From assembly GCA_016218805.1 (NCBI GenBank), contig JACRCW010000136.1:1-64000 (forward strand): a DNA stretch of 64,000 nucleotides, written 5' to 3'. This stretch comes from Deltaproteobacteria bacterium. GTDB taxonomy: Bacteria > Myxococcota > JACRCW01. Below are positions 41,140 to 50,408 of the stretch, piece by piece. The notes beneath the pieces are model-generated. The model searched no databases. It was not told the origin of the DNA and saw nothing but the letters and a program-made list of their open reading frames with translations. The translations under genes were made by a program, and so were the position numbers. The number at the start of each line of letters is the position of its first letter. Within the stretch, counting starts at the first letter, position 1.

Positions 41140-42036
41140 TCACACCTTCTCCGGGACAAAACGCCCGAATAGACCGGATGGCTTGAAAATCAGGATCAGG
41201 ATCAGCACGGAAAACGCAATGGCGTCCCGGTAGCCGCTGCCGCCGTAGCCGCTGACCAGCGCTTCGGCAAAGCCCAGCACCGCGCCGCCCACCACGGCGC
41301 CCGGAATGTTGCCAATTCCCCCCAGCACCGCCGCCACAAACGCCTTGAGCCCGTAGTTCATCCCCAGCAGAGGATGCACCGCCTTGTACGTTTGCGCGAC
41401 GAGGATCCCCGCCGCCGCCGCCAGCGCGCTCCCCAGCCCGAAGGTCAGCGCAATGATCCTATCCACGGGAATTCCCATGAGCGCGGCCACTTCATGGTTG
41501 AACGAAACGGCGCGCATGGCCTTCCCCATCCTGGTGCGGAACACAATGAGCTGCAGGGCCACCATCAGCAGCACGCCAACGCCAATGACCAGCAGCTGGT
41601 TGCTCATCACCGTCACTTCGCCCGCTTCAAACGTTTCCTCCGGGAACACCGGTTGGAAGAACCGCGGCGCGGCGCCAAAGATGAGCTGCGCGGCATTCTC
41701 AATGAGCAGTGAAACGCCAATGGCGGTGATGAGGCAGGTCAGCCGCGGCCGGTCCCGCAGCGGGCGGTAGGCAAAGCGCTCAACCAGGATCCCAAACCCC
41801 GCACACGCGATCATGGCCGTCAGGGTGACCAGGAACGCGCTCACCAGGTTGGGCTCCGTGCCGCCCGTCCACCGGCCCACGTAATACCCGGCAAACGCGC
41901 CCAGCATGAACACGTCACCGTGCGCGAAATTGATGAGCGACAGGATGCCGTACACCATGGTGTAGCCCAGCGCGATGACGGCGTAGACCGCGCCGAGACT
42001 GAGCCCATTCAGGAGGTGTTGCAGCAGTTCCGCCAT
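41140..42036 (-). CDS. livH: branched-chain amino acid ABC transporter permease
   Basis: 298 residues from the ATG at 42036. LivH signatures: 'LLNGLSLGAVYAVIALGYTMVYGILSLINFAHGDVFMLGAF', the loop 'MGKAMRAVSFNHEVAALMGIPVDRIIALTFGLGSALAAAAGIL' and 'AVLGGIGNIPGAVVGGAVLGFAEAL'. Eight or so membrane helices. It is the inner-membrane partner of LivM. Follows the cytochrome-like lipoprotein gene by 7 bases and is followed by the Cys-rich lipoprotein gene after 2. Confidence 0.95.
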   Translation of the reverse strand: MAELLQHLLNGLSLGAVYAVIALGYTMVYGILSLINFAHGDVFMLGAFAGYYVGRWTGGTEPNLVSAFLVTLTAMIACAGFGILVERFAYRPLRDRPRLTCLITAIGVSLLIENAAQLIFGAAPRFFQPVFPEETFEAGEVTVMSNQLLVIGVGVLLMVALQLIVFRTRMGKAMRAVSFNHEVAALMGIPVDRIIALTFGLGSALAAAAGILVAQTYKAVHPLLGMNYGLKAFVAAVLGGIGNIPGAVVGGAVLGFAEALVSGYGGSGYRDAIAFSVLILILIFKPSGLFGRFVPEKV

Positions 42037-42043
42037 GCGCCCC

Positions 42044-42541
42044 TCAATCCCGCGGTGCCCCGCGCTCAATCCACCCGCGGATGCCGTGCAACGCCCAGTC
42101 CGGCAGGCGCTGGTCCGTGTCCGGCATGAGGTCACCGTGGCAGGAGCGGTCCAGGTCATGCTGCGTGGCGTTGACCTTCTCCCACAGCAGGCTGGCGTCC
42201 AGGTCTCCGGGAACCACGCGTTTCACCCCACCGTCCATCCCGTCCGGGACCCCGCCGTCCCGGCAGCGGAACGGCGAACGCGCCGGTGCGTTCACCAGCG
42301 CCGCCCAGGACGCGTCCGGCCGCAGGTCCAAGCGGGAGCGCACCCTGGGTCCCCCGTGACAGGTGGAGAACGTGCAGGACGGGCTGAACACGTGCTTCTG
42401 CAGCGCGCTCCAGCTGGCGTCCAGCACAAACGGCCCCGCGGCATCCGGCGCCGGCCCGGCGTCACCCCACGGCGGCGCGCCGGTGCAGCCGGCCAGCGGC
42501 ATCACAAACGCAGGGAAAAGTGTGAGCAACGGGAAGTCCAT
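42044..42541 (-). CDS. lipoprotein with cytochrome c-like haem motif
   Basis: 165 residues. Lipobox VMPLAGC. A haem-attachment-like site reads CTFSTCH (C-x4-CH rather than C-x2-CH) in 'FSPSCTFSTCHGGPRVRSRLDL', and a distal 'HGDLMPDTDQRLPDWALHGIRGWIERGAP' resembles the end of a planctomycete-type cytochrome c domain, where a Met is the sixth ligand. Cys-x4-Cys-His sites are known in some c-type cytochromes; haem binding here is inferred. It lies just upstream of livH. Confidence 0.75.
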   Translation of the reverse strand: MDFPLLTLFPAFVMPLAGCTGAPPWGDAGPAPDAAGPFVLDASWSALQKHVFSPSCTFSTCHGGPRVRSRLDLRPDASWAALVNAPARSPFRCRDGGVPDGMDGGVKRVVPGDLDASLLWEKVNATQHDLDRSCHGDLMPDTDQRLPDWALHGIRGWIERGAPRD

Positions 42542-42595
42542 GTCGAGGCGCGGTCATTCGCACGGCAGGCAGCGGGCCGCAACCCGGCGGCGTCG

Positions 42596-43486
42596 TCAGT
42601 GCACGGGCGGTGGCCGGGCGGGCAGCGCCTCCGGCGGGGGCGGCGCCACCTCCCACAGGTCAAAACCCACGTCCTCCACCGGGTCCAGGCGCCGGCCCAG
42701 CGCGCGGTACACCGCCGCACTGACCGCGCCCACCAGAAACCGGGTGGCCCCGCCCGCCGCCAGCGTCCACAGCGCCGCCAGCAGCGGGTGCGCCACCGCC
42801 GCCACCACAAACGCCTGCGTCCACGCTGACTGCAAGGGAGACAGCGGCTGGCCCTGCATCCGCGCCAGCCACGCGGGCAGCAGCAGCAGGCCCCCCACCG
42901 CCAGGCCCGCGCTGGCGGCCAGCAGCGGCGCCGCCACCACCACCCCCAAGAGCAGCCCGGCGCCCACCGCGGCCAGCGCCGGCTGCAACACCGGCCCGCG
43001 CCGCCCCGTGAACAGCGAGCCCACCAGGCTCCCCAGCACGCTGCCCACCGGCACCACCACCAGGCACCCCGGCGCCAGGAACGGAAGGGTGGCCAGCGGC
43101 AGCAGCACCGCCAGCGGCCACGCCGCCGGCACCAGCAGGGCCACCAGCACCCCCACGCCACCCGTGCCGCCGGCCACCGCCGCGCCGGGGACCGCCCAGC
43201 ACGCCGTCATCACGGCGCCGCCCACCGCGGCCTGCGCGGCCAGCCCGGGGAGATCCTGCTCCAGGCCCAGCAGGGACTCCTCGGGGGACGGGCCCAGCGT
43301 GATGGGCACCGGTGCGTCAAACTTGTCGTCGCGGTCCGGGGGCGGCTGATCCCGCGCCGGCGCGGGCGGAGCCGTGGGGGCGGCGGGGGCCGGGACGCGC
43401 CGCTCCGGCTTGATGACGGCGCCTTCGTCATCAGGCGGGGCCGCGGGAACCAGGAGCAGCGCGGTGGCAAACAGGGTGGCAAGCAT
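42596..43486 (-). CDS. hypothetical multi-pass membrane protein
   Basis: 296 residues. A signal-like N-terminus and a Pro-rich stretch (20-55) precede about six hydrophobic, Gly/Ala/Val/Leu-rich helices (90-255). The C-terminus is Pro-rich. I recognise no family motif. It starts 5 bases after the TPR gene's stop and belongs to the same minus-strand series leading to livH. Confidence 0.7.
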   Translation of the reverse strand: MLATLFATALLLVPAAPPDDEGAVIKPERRVPAPAAPTAPPAPARDQPPPDRDDKFDAPVPITLGPSPEESLLGLEQDLPGLAAQAAVGGAVMTACWAVPGAAVAGGTGGVGVLVALLVPAAWPLAVLLPLATLPFLAPGCLVVVPVGSVLGSLVGSLFTGRRGPVLQPALAAVGAGLLLGVVVAAPLLAASAGLAVGGLLLLPAWLARMQGQPLSPLQSAWTQAFVVAAVAHPLLAALWTLAAGGATRFLVGAVSAAVYRALGRRLDPVEDVGFDLWEVAPPPPEALPARPPPVH

Positions 43487-43491
43487 GGGTG

Positions 43492-44436
43492 TCAGCGCCC
43501 GGCGGCTTTCTGCGCCTCTTCCACGGCGCGCACGGCATCCACAATGATGGGGTCCTTGGGGGACAGGTCCCGCGCCAGGAACACAAACTCCGCGGCCTGC
43601 TCCAGCTGACCCAGCGCCAGGTGACAGACGCCCAGGTTGCAGACCACCGCGGCATTGGTGGGATCCGCGTCAAACGACGCGCGCGCGTGCGGCAGGGCGG
43701 CGGCGGCGTTGTTGCCGTGGAAGTACAGACCGGCCAGCTCCTTGTGGGCGGGCACGCACGCCGGGTCCACCTCCAGCGCCTTCTGCAGGGACGCCACCGC
43801 CCCGGGCAGATCCTTGCCCGCGCGCTTGAGCACGCCCACCGCCCAGTGCAGCTCCGCCCGCGCCGGCTCGCGCTCCATCACCGCGGCCAGGCGCTGCAGC
43901 GCGTCCGCGCGGGCGTTCTCGTCAGAGTCCGCCGCGTGCTCCGCCACCGCCAGGCCCACCCGCGCGTGCTCCAGCAGCAGCGCCTTGTCCGTGACCTCCA
44001 CCAGCATCTGCTCCACGCGTTCGCGGTGGGGATCCTGGGCGTCCGCCGCCTCCAGGTAGCGCGCAAAAGCGTCCCGCGCCTCCACGTAGTTGCCCAGCGC
44101 GCGCTCCACGTGGCCCAGCGCCCGCAACCCGGGCGTGAGCCGCGGATCCAGCTCCAGCGCCCGCCGCAGGTGATCCGCCATCAGGGCAAACCGCCCGGTG
44201 CTGTCCGCCTCCGTCAGGCCCTCCCGGTCCGCGTTGTAGAGATCCTGCAGCGCCAGCGCGACGTTCAGGTGCGCCAGCGGATAGGTGTCATCCGCGGACA
44301 GCGCTTTCTGGTAGCAGGCCAGCGCGGCCGGCAGGTCACCCGCCCGGGCGGCCACCACGCCCTCGGCCACCAGGTTGGCGGCCCGCCGGGGATCGCGCAT
44401 GCCGAACAGCCGCTTGAGGAATCCGGGTGTTTCCAT
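43492..44436 (-). CDS. tetratricopeptide repeat protein
   Basis: 314 residues from the ATG at 44436. Repeats are evident across most of the length: 'LVAEGVVAARAGDLPAALACYQKALSADDTYPLAHLNVALAL', 'HLRRALELDPRLTPGLRALGHVERALGNYVEARDAFARYLEA', 'ASLQKALEVDPACVPAHKELAGLYFHGNNAAAALPHA', 'AVVCNLGVCHLALGQLEQAAEFVFLARDL'. No signal peptide, so a cytoplasmic scaffold is likely. It heads the minus-strand series that runs to livF and is divergent from RNase E/G. Confidence 0.85.
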   Translation of the reverse strand: METPGFLKRLFGMRDPRRAANLVAEGVVAARAGDLPAALACYQKALSADDTYPLAHLNVALALQDLYNADREGLTEADSTGRFALMADHLRRALELDPRLTPGLRALGHVERALGNYVEARDAFARYLEAADAQDPHRERVEQMLVEVTDKALLLEHARVGLAVAEHAADSDENARADALQRLAAVMEREPARAELHWAVGVLKRAGKDLPGAVASLQKALEVDPACVPAHKELAGLYFHGNNAAAALPHARASFDADPTNAAVVCNLGVCHLALGQLEQAAEFVFLARDLSPKDPIIVDAVRAVEEAQKAAGR

Positions 44437-44844
44437 TCGGGTCCGTGGGGCGGGGTGGTCCCGCGCGGTGACGCACACGTTGCCCCAAGTGGGACCCGCG
44501 TGCTAGTGCGCCGGCACCCTGTGGAAGAAGAACCATCCACGGGCTCGGGCGGCGCGCGCCCACCCCTCGGGGAAGGGCGCGTTGTTTGGTTTGCTGTCCG
44601 GGGCCGCCAGGCGCGGCGGGAAACGGGTGCCGTGTGCCCCGGAGGGGGCGCGTACCCACGTCGTGACGGCCGCGAGGCAGCAATTCCGCTGTCCGGCCGT
44701 CCCTCCCCGTCGTCTTCCTGGCTGGATTCCCGGGCATTCCACCTCGGGATGCTGCGGCGCCTTGGAGTGCGCCCCTTCCCGGCCCCTGCGGGTGCGCCGC
44801 TGCCTGGCGCCCGCACGGGGCAACTTACGATTGGTTGGACCATC
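44437..44844. other. long intergenic region between TPR gene and RNase E/G
   Basis: About 400 bases without a supported gene. The RNase E/G frame stays open through it, but the protein there is Pro/Arg-rich and unlike the family. RNase E mRNAs usually have long structured 5' leaders that mediate autoregulation, and this stretch is suitable for that. GC-rich self-complementary pieces are frequent, but I could not define a specific element. Confidence 0.5.
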
Positions 44845-47604
44845 TTGAAGAGAATGCTCATCAACGCCAGCGCGGCGGAAGAAGTCCGCATGGCGCTCGT
44901 GGAAGACGGCGTGCTGACGGACCTGGACGTGGAGACCGCGTCCCGGGAGAAGACCAAGGGGAACATCTACAAGGGCATCGTTGCCAACGTGGAGGCCAGC
45001 CTGGGGGCGGCCTTCATTGAGTTTGGCCACGCCAAACAGGGTTTCCTGGCCTTTGATGACCTGCGGCCGGAGCTGTGGGACCCCTCCTGGCAGGGCGAGG
45101 GCCGCCCCCGCATCACCGACGTGCTCCACCGCAAGCAGGAGATCATTGTCCAGGTGACCAAGGAGGAGATGGGCAGCAAGGGCGCCGCCGTCACCAGCTA
45201 CCTGTCACTCCCCGGCCGCTACGTGGTGCTCATGCACTCCGGCGGCGGGCGCGGCGGCGTGTCCCGCAAGATTGAGGACGAGCGCGAGCGCGCCAAGGCC
45301 AAGGAGGTGCTGGACAAGCTCAAGCTCCCTGAGGGGCTGGGAACCATCATCCGCACCGCGGGCACGGGCAAGAACCGCGCGGAGCTGCAGAAGGACCTCA
45401 ACAACCTCATGCGGCAGTGGAACAAGATCCATGAGACCGCCCAGATAGCCCGCGCGCCCAGCCTGTTGTACCGGGAACCGGACCTGGTGGTCCGCACCAT
45501 CCGCGACTACCTCACGCCCGACGTGGACGAGGTCATCATTGACGACCGCGACGAGTACGAGGAGGCGCTGGACTACTTCAAACAGGGCGAAACGGAGGTG
45601 GAGAAGCCCGCCGCGCCCCCGGAGGGCGAGGCCCCCGCGGAGGGAGCCCCCCCGCCGCCGCCGCCCCCGCCACACGACGAGGAGGACGACCTCATCCGGC
45701 TGTACCAGGGGCGCCTTCCGCTGTTTGAGAAGTTTGACGTGGAGGAGCAGATTGAGGCGCTGTACAAGCGCACCGTGCCGCTGCCCTCCGGCGGCTACCT
45801 GGTCATTGACCAGACTGAGGCGCTGGTCTCCATTGACGTCAACAGCGGCAAGTCCACGCGCGAAGACGACCACGAGTCCACCGTCTACAAGACCAACCTG
45901 GAGGCGGTGACCGAGGCCGCCCGCCAGCTGCGCCTGCGCGACATGGGCGGCATCATCGTCGTGGACCTGATTGACATGGCGTCGCGCAAGCATGAGCGCG
46001 ACGTGGAGAACCGGTTCAAGGAGGTCATCAAGAGCGACAAGGCGCGCATCAAGTTCAGCCGCATCTCAGACAACGGGCTGCTGGAACTGACGCGCCAGCG
46101 CCTGCGGCAGGCACACCGCCTGGTCTCCCACGTCCCCTGCCAGGCGTGCAGCGGCACCGGCGTGGTGCGCGCGGTACCCGGCCAGGCCGTGGCGGCCCTG
46201 CGCGAACTGCAGCGCCGCGCCGCGGCGGGGCAGGGCCTGCTGGCGCGCCTGGCGGCCCGGTTGCCGCTGGACGCCGCCAACCACCTGGCCAACCACAAGC
46301 GGCTGGAGCTGGATGCGCTGGCCAAGCAGTATGACCTCAAGGTGGAGGTGCTGGCGGACCCCACGCTGGCCACCGGTGACAGCAAGTTTGATGAGGAGAA
46401 GCGCGGCCGCGCGGCCATGCAGGCGCCGGCGCTGCCCATGGTCAAGGAGGAGGAGTGGCGCACGCGCCGCCGGCCGCGCCGCGAGGAGCGGCGTGACGAG
46501 CGGCCTGCCGCCGAGGCCCCCGTGTCGATCGAGGATCGGCAGGAGGCGAGCTTTGAGGCGGACCGCGGGCGGCAGGGACGGCATCACCGTGACCGCGGCG
46601 GAGACCGCGGGGCCGAGCGCGGCAGGCATGAGCGCGGGCGCCGCGGTGGTGGCGAAGCGCGCGCCGCACCCGCGCCGCTGGGCCCGGACGGGCGCGCGCT
46701 GGTGGCGGAGGACATCCGCGGTGCGCCGCCCCCGCGCCCGCACGCCGCACAGAACGAAGGGCCCCGCAACTACCCGGACGATGCCCTGATGCAGGTCCTG
46801 TTTGGGGATCCGCCGCCGCTGGCACTGGAGGCCGCGCCGCCTGCGCCGCCACCGGGTGCCGTGGCCCCGCCACCGCTGCCGCCGGACGCCGTGGAGCCGG
46901 GAATGGAAGGTGCGCCACCGCCGGTGGCCGCCGCGCCGGGAGAGGGAGCCACCCCCGCGGTTCCCGCCGCGCCGGGTATGGACGGTGGCCTGCCGGGAAA
47001 GAAGCGCCGTCGGCGTCGCCGTCGTCGCCGTAAGGGCGGGGCGGTGATGATTGACCCGTTGACGGGACAGCCCATCCCGCAGCCGCTTCAGGCGGCGGGA
47101 GGCGCGCCCGGCACCGCCGCGGAAGGCGCGGAGGACGACGAGGGTGAGGAGGGCGACGAGGAAGAGGTGGAGGAGCATGACGTGCTGGAGGCGCGCGCGC
47201 TGAGCCACCCCCCCGCGCCGCAGCCCACCCCGGGCGTGGCGGCTGACCTGGTGGCCGCCGCCACCCAGGCCATCCTGAGCGCGCCCCCACCGTACGAAGC
47301 CCCCACCACCCGCGAGTTGCCCCGCCCCAGCGAGGTGCTGGACGCAGCGGAGGTGCGGGCGCACCTGGACGCGGAGGCGGCCAGCAACGGCGAAGACGAG
47401 GACGACGAGGACGAGGAGGCCGACGAACTCCCGCCCATGCCGCCACCCGGGCCGCCGGCGCCGGACGCGGTAGCCCGTTCTGACGAGCCGACCGTTGCGG
47501 CCAAGCGCAATGCGCGCAAGCCGCGCACCGGGAAGCCGCGTGCGGCGGCCGGCGCCAAGAAGAAGGCCGCGCCCCGCAAGAAGGCCCGCCCCCGCAGCGA
47601 GTGA
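44845..47604 (+). CDS. rne: ribonuclease E/G family endoribonuclease with Pro-rich insertion and large disordered tail
   Basis: 919 residues from the TTG at 44845, chosen because it gives MKRMLINAS, the canonical RNase E start. S1/5'-sensor region: 'GNIYKGIVANVEASLGAAFIEFG'. Catalytic Asp residues lie in 'EALVSIDVNSGKST' and 'GGIIVVDLIDM'. The zinc-link is 'PCQACSGTGVV'. A Pro/Glu-rich insert of about 35 residues, including eight consecutive Pro, interrupts the catalytic domain before 'LIRLYQGRLPLFEKFDVEEQIEALY'. Residues from about 540 on are Arg/Gly-, Pro-, Lys/Arg- and acid-rich and disordered, as in degradosome scaffolds. It cleaves mRNA and rRNA/tRNA precursors. Confidence 0.93.
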   Translation: MKRMLINASAAEEVRMALVEDGVLTDLDVETASREKTKGNIYKGIVANVEASLGAAFIEFGHAKQGFLAFDDLRPELWDPSWQGEGRPRITDVLHRKQEIIVQVTKEEMGSKGAAVTSYLSLPGRYVVLMHSGGGRGGVSRKIEDERERAKAKEVLDKLKLPEGLGTIIRTAGTGKNRAELQKDLNNLMRQWNKIHETAQIARAPSLLYREPDLVVRTIRDYLTPDVDEVIIDDRDEYEEALDYFKQGETEVEKPAAPPEGEAPAEGAPPPPPPPPHDEEDDLIRLYQGRLPLFEKFDVEEQIEALYKRTVPLPSGGYLVIDQTEALVSIDVNSGKSTREDDHESTVYKTNLEAVTEAARQLRLRDMGGIIVVDLIDMASRKHERDVENRFKEVIKSDKARIKFSRISDNGLLELTRQRLRQAHRLVSHVPCQACSGTGVVRAVPGQAVAALRELQRRAAAGQGLLARLAARLPLDAANHLANHKRLELDALAKQYDLKVEVLADPTLATGDSKFDEEKRGRAAMQAPALPMVKEEEWRTRRRPRREERRDERPAAEAPVSIEDRQEASFEADRGRQGRHHRDRGGDRGAERGRHERGRRGGGEARAAPAPLGPDGRALVAEDIRGAPPPRPHAAQNEGPRNYPDDALMQVLFGDPPPLALEAAPPAPPPGAVAPPPLPPDAVEPGMEGAPPPVAAAPGEGATPAVPAAPGMDGGLPGKKRRRRRRRRRKGGAVMIDPLTGQPIPQPLQAAGGAPGTAAEGAEDDEGEEGDEEEVEEHDVLEARALSHPPAPQPTPGVAADLVAAATQAILSAPPPYEAPTTRELPRPSEVLDAAEVRAHLDAEAASNGEDEDDEDEEADELPPMPPPGPPAPDAVARSDEPTVAAKRNARKPRTGKPRAAAGAKKKAAPRKKARPRSE

Positions 47605-47607
47605 CCC

Positions 47608-49521
47608 TCAACGCGGAGCGGGTTCCTCGTCCTCGCCGCGCAGGACCTCGCGCTCTGTGGAGACCACGGCGTCCCGCATGGACACCGGCACGTCCGTGGT
47701 CTCTCCCGCCACCACGTACCGCTCAAACGTCATGGTCTCCTTGCCCTTGCGCTGCAGCGTGATGGTCACCGGCATGCGCCATTGCAGCTCCGGCAGCGGC
47801 ACCAGGATGGGCGTCCGCGCGGATTCGGACGCGGTGCCCTTGTAGACGCCATTGAGCTCCACATCCGGGTTGTCCGGGCATTGGATGACCACGTGCGCGG
47901 GCTTGGCCCGGTGCAGCGTGACGCTCAGCTCCAAGGGTCCCTCCGGCCCCAGCGGCAGCTCCCGCTCCTCCGTCTGCGCGTAGGTGTGCAGGAAGCGCAG
48001 CTTGTGGTTTCCGTCGGGGAGGTCCAGCTCGTAGGCCTTCTTTCCGCGCCCCACCACCTCGCCGTCCACCTCCAGGTCCGCCCAGGGATCCGCCCGGACC
48101 ACCACGTGCCGCCGCGCCACAGGAAGCGCCGCAGCCAACTGCGCGGGCGGGGCCAGCGGCTGAGCCACCAACGGCGCCGCCGGCTTGGCCACCCGTTCCG
48201 GCCGCCCTCCACCCCTTAGGCCCGGCGCGGAGGGCCGGCGCGGTGCGGGCGCCGCCGCCTTGGCCTGCGAGGGCGGGGCCGCCGGCGCGGCCACCGTGGC
48301 CGGGTCCACCGGCGCGGGCGCGTCCGCCGCCACCTGCTCATCCACCAGCCGCGTCACGCCCACCGCGGATCCCGCCACGCCCAGCACCGCGGCAAACCCC
48401 AGCACAATCCGGATCCGCCCCGCTGTGCGGCTGCGCTGCTCCAGGCGGCGCATCAGGCCCGCCGCGGAGGGGTGCTCCGGACGCAACGCCAGCACGCGGT
48501 TCACCGCGGAGAGCGCCTTCACCCGGTCCCCCGCCGCCAGGTGCTGGTCCGCCGTCGTCGCAAACCGGTTGGCCGCGCGCTCCGCCCATTCCGTGCGGCA
48601 GCGGTCCGGTGCCTTGAAGAACAGCGGCAGTGACACCGCCGGATCCTCCAGGCCGCCCTCCTCCCAGACCGCCTGCAGCGCGTCCCGCAGGTCCGCCGCG
48701 CTCATGAACCGGTCCGCCGGATCCCGCGCCAGCAGGCGGCGGATCACCGCCGCCAGGCGGTCAGGAATCTCTGGGTTGAGGCGCTGCGGTTCCGTGTAGC
48801 GGCCTTCCACAATGCGCTTGAGCAGCGCGTGCGGGCTCTTGGCGGTGAACGGCAACTGCGCGGTGGCCAGCCAGAACAGCACCGTCCCCAGCGAAAACAG
48901 GTCCGCCCGCGCGTCGACGTCCAGGCCTTCAATCACCTCGGGGGCCATGTGCGCGGGGCTGCCCTGCAGCGTGCCGGTGATGGTCAGGTTGGCCGCGTCC
49001 ACCACGTGCGCAATCCCAAAGTCCATCAGCTTGAGCGCGCCGTCCTGCCGGATCATCACGTTCTCCGGCTTCACATCGCGGTGGACCACGCCGTTCTCAT
49101 GCGCGTGCTGCAGCGCGCCGGCCACTACCCAGGCCACCGCGGCGGCCACTTCGGAGGGGTAGAACTTCTCGCGCTCGCCAAAGGCCTTGAGCGTCTCCCC
49201 CCGCACCATCTCCATGGCAATGTAGCCCTGCGGGGCGTCCTCACCCGAGAAGCCGTAGACCTCCAGGATGTTGGCGTGGCGCAGCTTGGCCACCGCGCGC
49301 GCCTCCCGGGCCAGGCGGCGCCGGGCGTCCGGGCGGTCCGCCAGGAAGGGGTGGAGGACCTTGATGGCCACGTCCCGCTGCAGGACCTGGTCCCGCGCCC
49401 GGTAGACCACGCTCATGCCCCCCTGGCCCAGCTCCTCCTGCAGCACGTAGTGGTCAAGTTGCCGCCCCACCATGCCGGGGGGCACGGAGCGGGGCGGAGT
49501 GCCCTCCGCCGGCTGGGTCAT
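47608..49521 (-). CDS. Ser/Thr protein kinase with PEGA-like C-terminal domain
   Basis: 637 residues from the ATG at 49521. Kinase domain about 24-280: 'LGQGGMSVVYRARD', 'DVAIKVL' Lys, 'VVHRDVKPENVMI' and 'KLMDFGIAHVV', 'GSPAHMAPEV'. A membrane helix near residues 405-425 (IVLGFAAVLGVAGSAVGV) follows a short TPR-like stretch, then a Pro/Ala linker. PEGA-type repeats at about 500-610 ('VVVRADPWADLEVDGEVVGRGKKAYELDLPDGNHKLRFLH') should lie outside. Probably senses envelope or substrate signals. It converges on RNase E/G with 3 bases between stops. Confidence 0.93.
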   Translation of the reverse strand: MTQPAEGTPPRSVPPGMVGRQLDHYVLQEELGQGGMSVVYRARDQVLQRDVAIKVLHPFLADRPDARRRLAREARAVAKLRHANILEVYGFSGEDAPQGYIAMEMVRGETLKAFGEREKFYPSEVAAAVAWVVAGALQHAHENGVVHRDVKPENVMIRQDGALKLMDFGIAHVVDAANLTITGTLQGSPAHMAPEVIEGLDVDARADLFSLGTVLFWLATAQLPFTAKSPHALLKRIVEGRYTEPQRLNPEIPDRLAAVIRRLLARDPADRFMSAADLRDALQAVWEEGGLEDPAVSLPLFFKAPDRCRTEWAERAANRFATTADQHLAAGDRVKALSAVNRVLALRPEHPSAAGLMRRLEQRSRTAGRIRIVLGFAAVLGVAGSAVGVTRLVDEQVAADAPAPVDPATVAAPAAPPSQAKAAAPAPRRPSAPGLRGGGRPERVAKPAAPLVAQPLAPPAQLAAALPVARRHVVVRADPWADLEVDGEVVGRGKKAYELDLPDGNHKLRFLHTYAQTEERELPLGPEGPLELSVTLHRAKPAHVVIQCPDNPDVELNGVYKGTASESARTPILVPLPELQWRMPVTITLQRKGKETMTFERYVVAGETTDVPVSMRDAVVSTEREVLRGEDEEPAPR

Positions 49522-49627
49522 CTCCAAGTTGGAACCCACGGGGACGTCCCTTGGCCGCGGGGCGGTCGCCCCGGGTAACCCCTTATCCTTCCAAATCTCC
49601 GCGCCCGTGGAAAGGCAGTCCGCCGCC

Positions 49628-50374
49628 TCACGGGGAGGGTGCCGGCGCCTGGGGCGGGCCGCTGGCAAGAGCCTTGGCGGCACCCGCCACCCGGTGCGCA
49701 AACCCCGTGTTGTCCGGCCGGTCCCGCAGGCGCACCCACCCGTCCGCGTCAATGATGAACGTGGTGAAGGAGCTGATGCCCAGCGGCCGCACCAGGGCGC
49801 CACCGCTGGGGTCCAGCACCAGCCGGTCATCCAGTCCGTTGTCCATGGCCCAGGCCAGCCGCGCGCCGCCAAAGGCCACGTTGACCACCGGCAGCCCCGC
49901 CAAATCCAGCCCGCCCTGTTGCACCAGCCCACGCCACGCATCCACGGCGGCCTGGCAGTCCGCACAGCCCTCCAGCCACACGTTGACCACCACCGGCGTG
50001 GACATGGGGAGGGTCACCTGGCCGCGGGGGCCGTCCAGCGTGATGGGCCCGGCAATCCGCTGCGCCGTGGTGCGGGCCGTCACGGCGGGATGCTTGGGCG
50101 CCAGCCAACCGGACCGCTGCACCGCCGAATGCAGCACCGCCCCCGTCGCCACCGACCCGGCAATGAGCAGCACCGTGCCCCAGCGGGCGAGGAACCCCGG
50201 CCGGCGGCGGTTGAAGATGGCGGCGGGGGCGCTGGGGGCGCGGTGGTGGGCGCTGGCCGCGGGTTCCGCATCCGCGCGCAGCAGGGCGGCGGCCTCCGGG
50301 GAAACGTCCCGGATGCCGTCAGGCGCCTGCGCCGTGCGTGGTCTTTCCGCAGTCCGGGTCTCCATGGCGGGCAT
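49628..50374 (-). CDS. membrane-anchored thioredoxin/redoxin-like (TlpA-type) protein
   Basis: 248 residues from ATG 50374 (alternative ATG at 50365). A cytoplasmic N-terminus and one membrane helix (WGTVLLIAGSVATGAVLH, about 66-83) precede a periplasmic TlpA-like fold with the redox pair in 'VNVWLEGCADCQAAVDAW' and 'GISSFTTFIIDADGWVRLR'. It likely reduces or forms disulfides outside the cytoplasm. It lies 106 bases upstream of the kinase gene, same strand. Confidence 0.82.
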   Translation of the reverse strand: MPAMETRTAERPRTAQAPDGIRDVSPEAAALLRADAEPAASAHHRAPSAPAAIFNRRRPGFLARWGTVLLIAGSVATGAVLHSAVQRSGWLAPKHPAVTARTTAQRIAGPITLDGPRGQVTLPMSTPVVVNVWLEGCADCQAAVDAWRGLVQQGGLDLAGLPVVNVAFGGARLAWAMDNGLDDRLVLDPSGGALVRPLGISSFTTFIIDADGWVRLRDRPDNTGFAHRVAGAAKALASGPPQAPAPSP

Positions 50375-50408
50375 GATGCTAGCAAAACGCGCGGCCCCCG
50401 GGGGCGGT

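Noticed and set aside
43489..44844. RNase E/G with a 450-residue N-terminal extension
   Set aside because: The upstream open frame is antisense to the TPR gene and then low-complexity; the TTG at 44845 gives the conserved MKRMLINA start.
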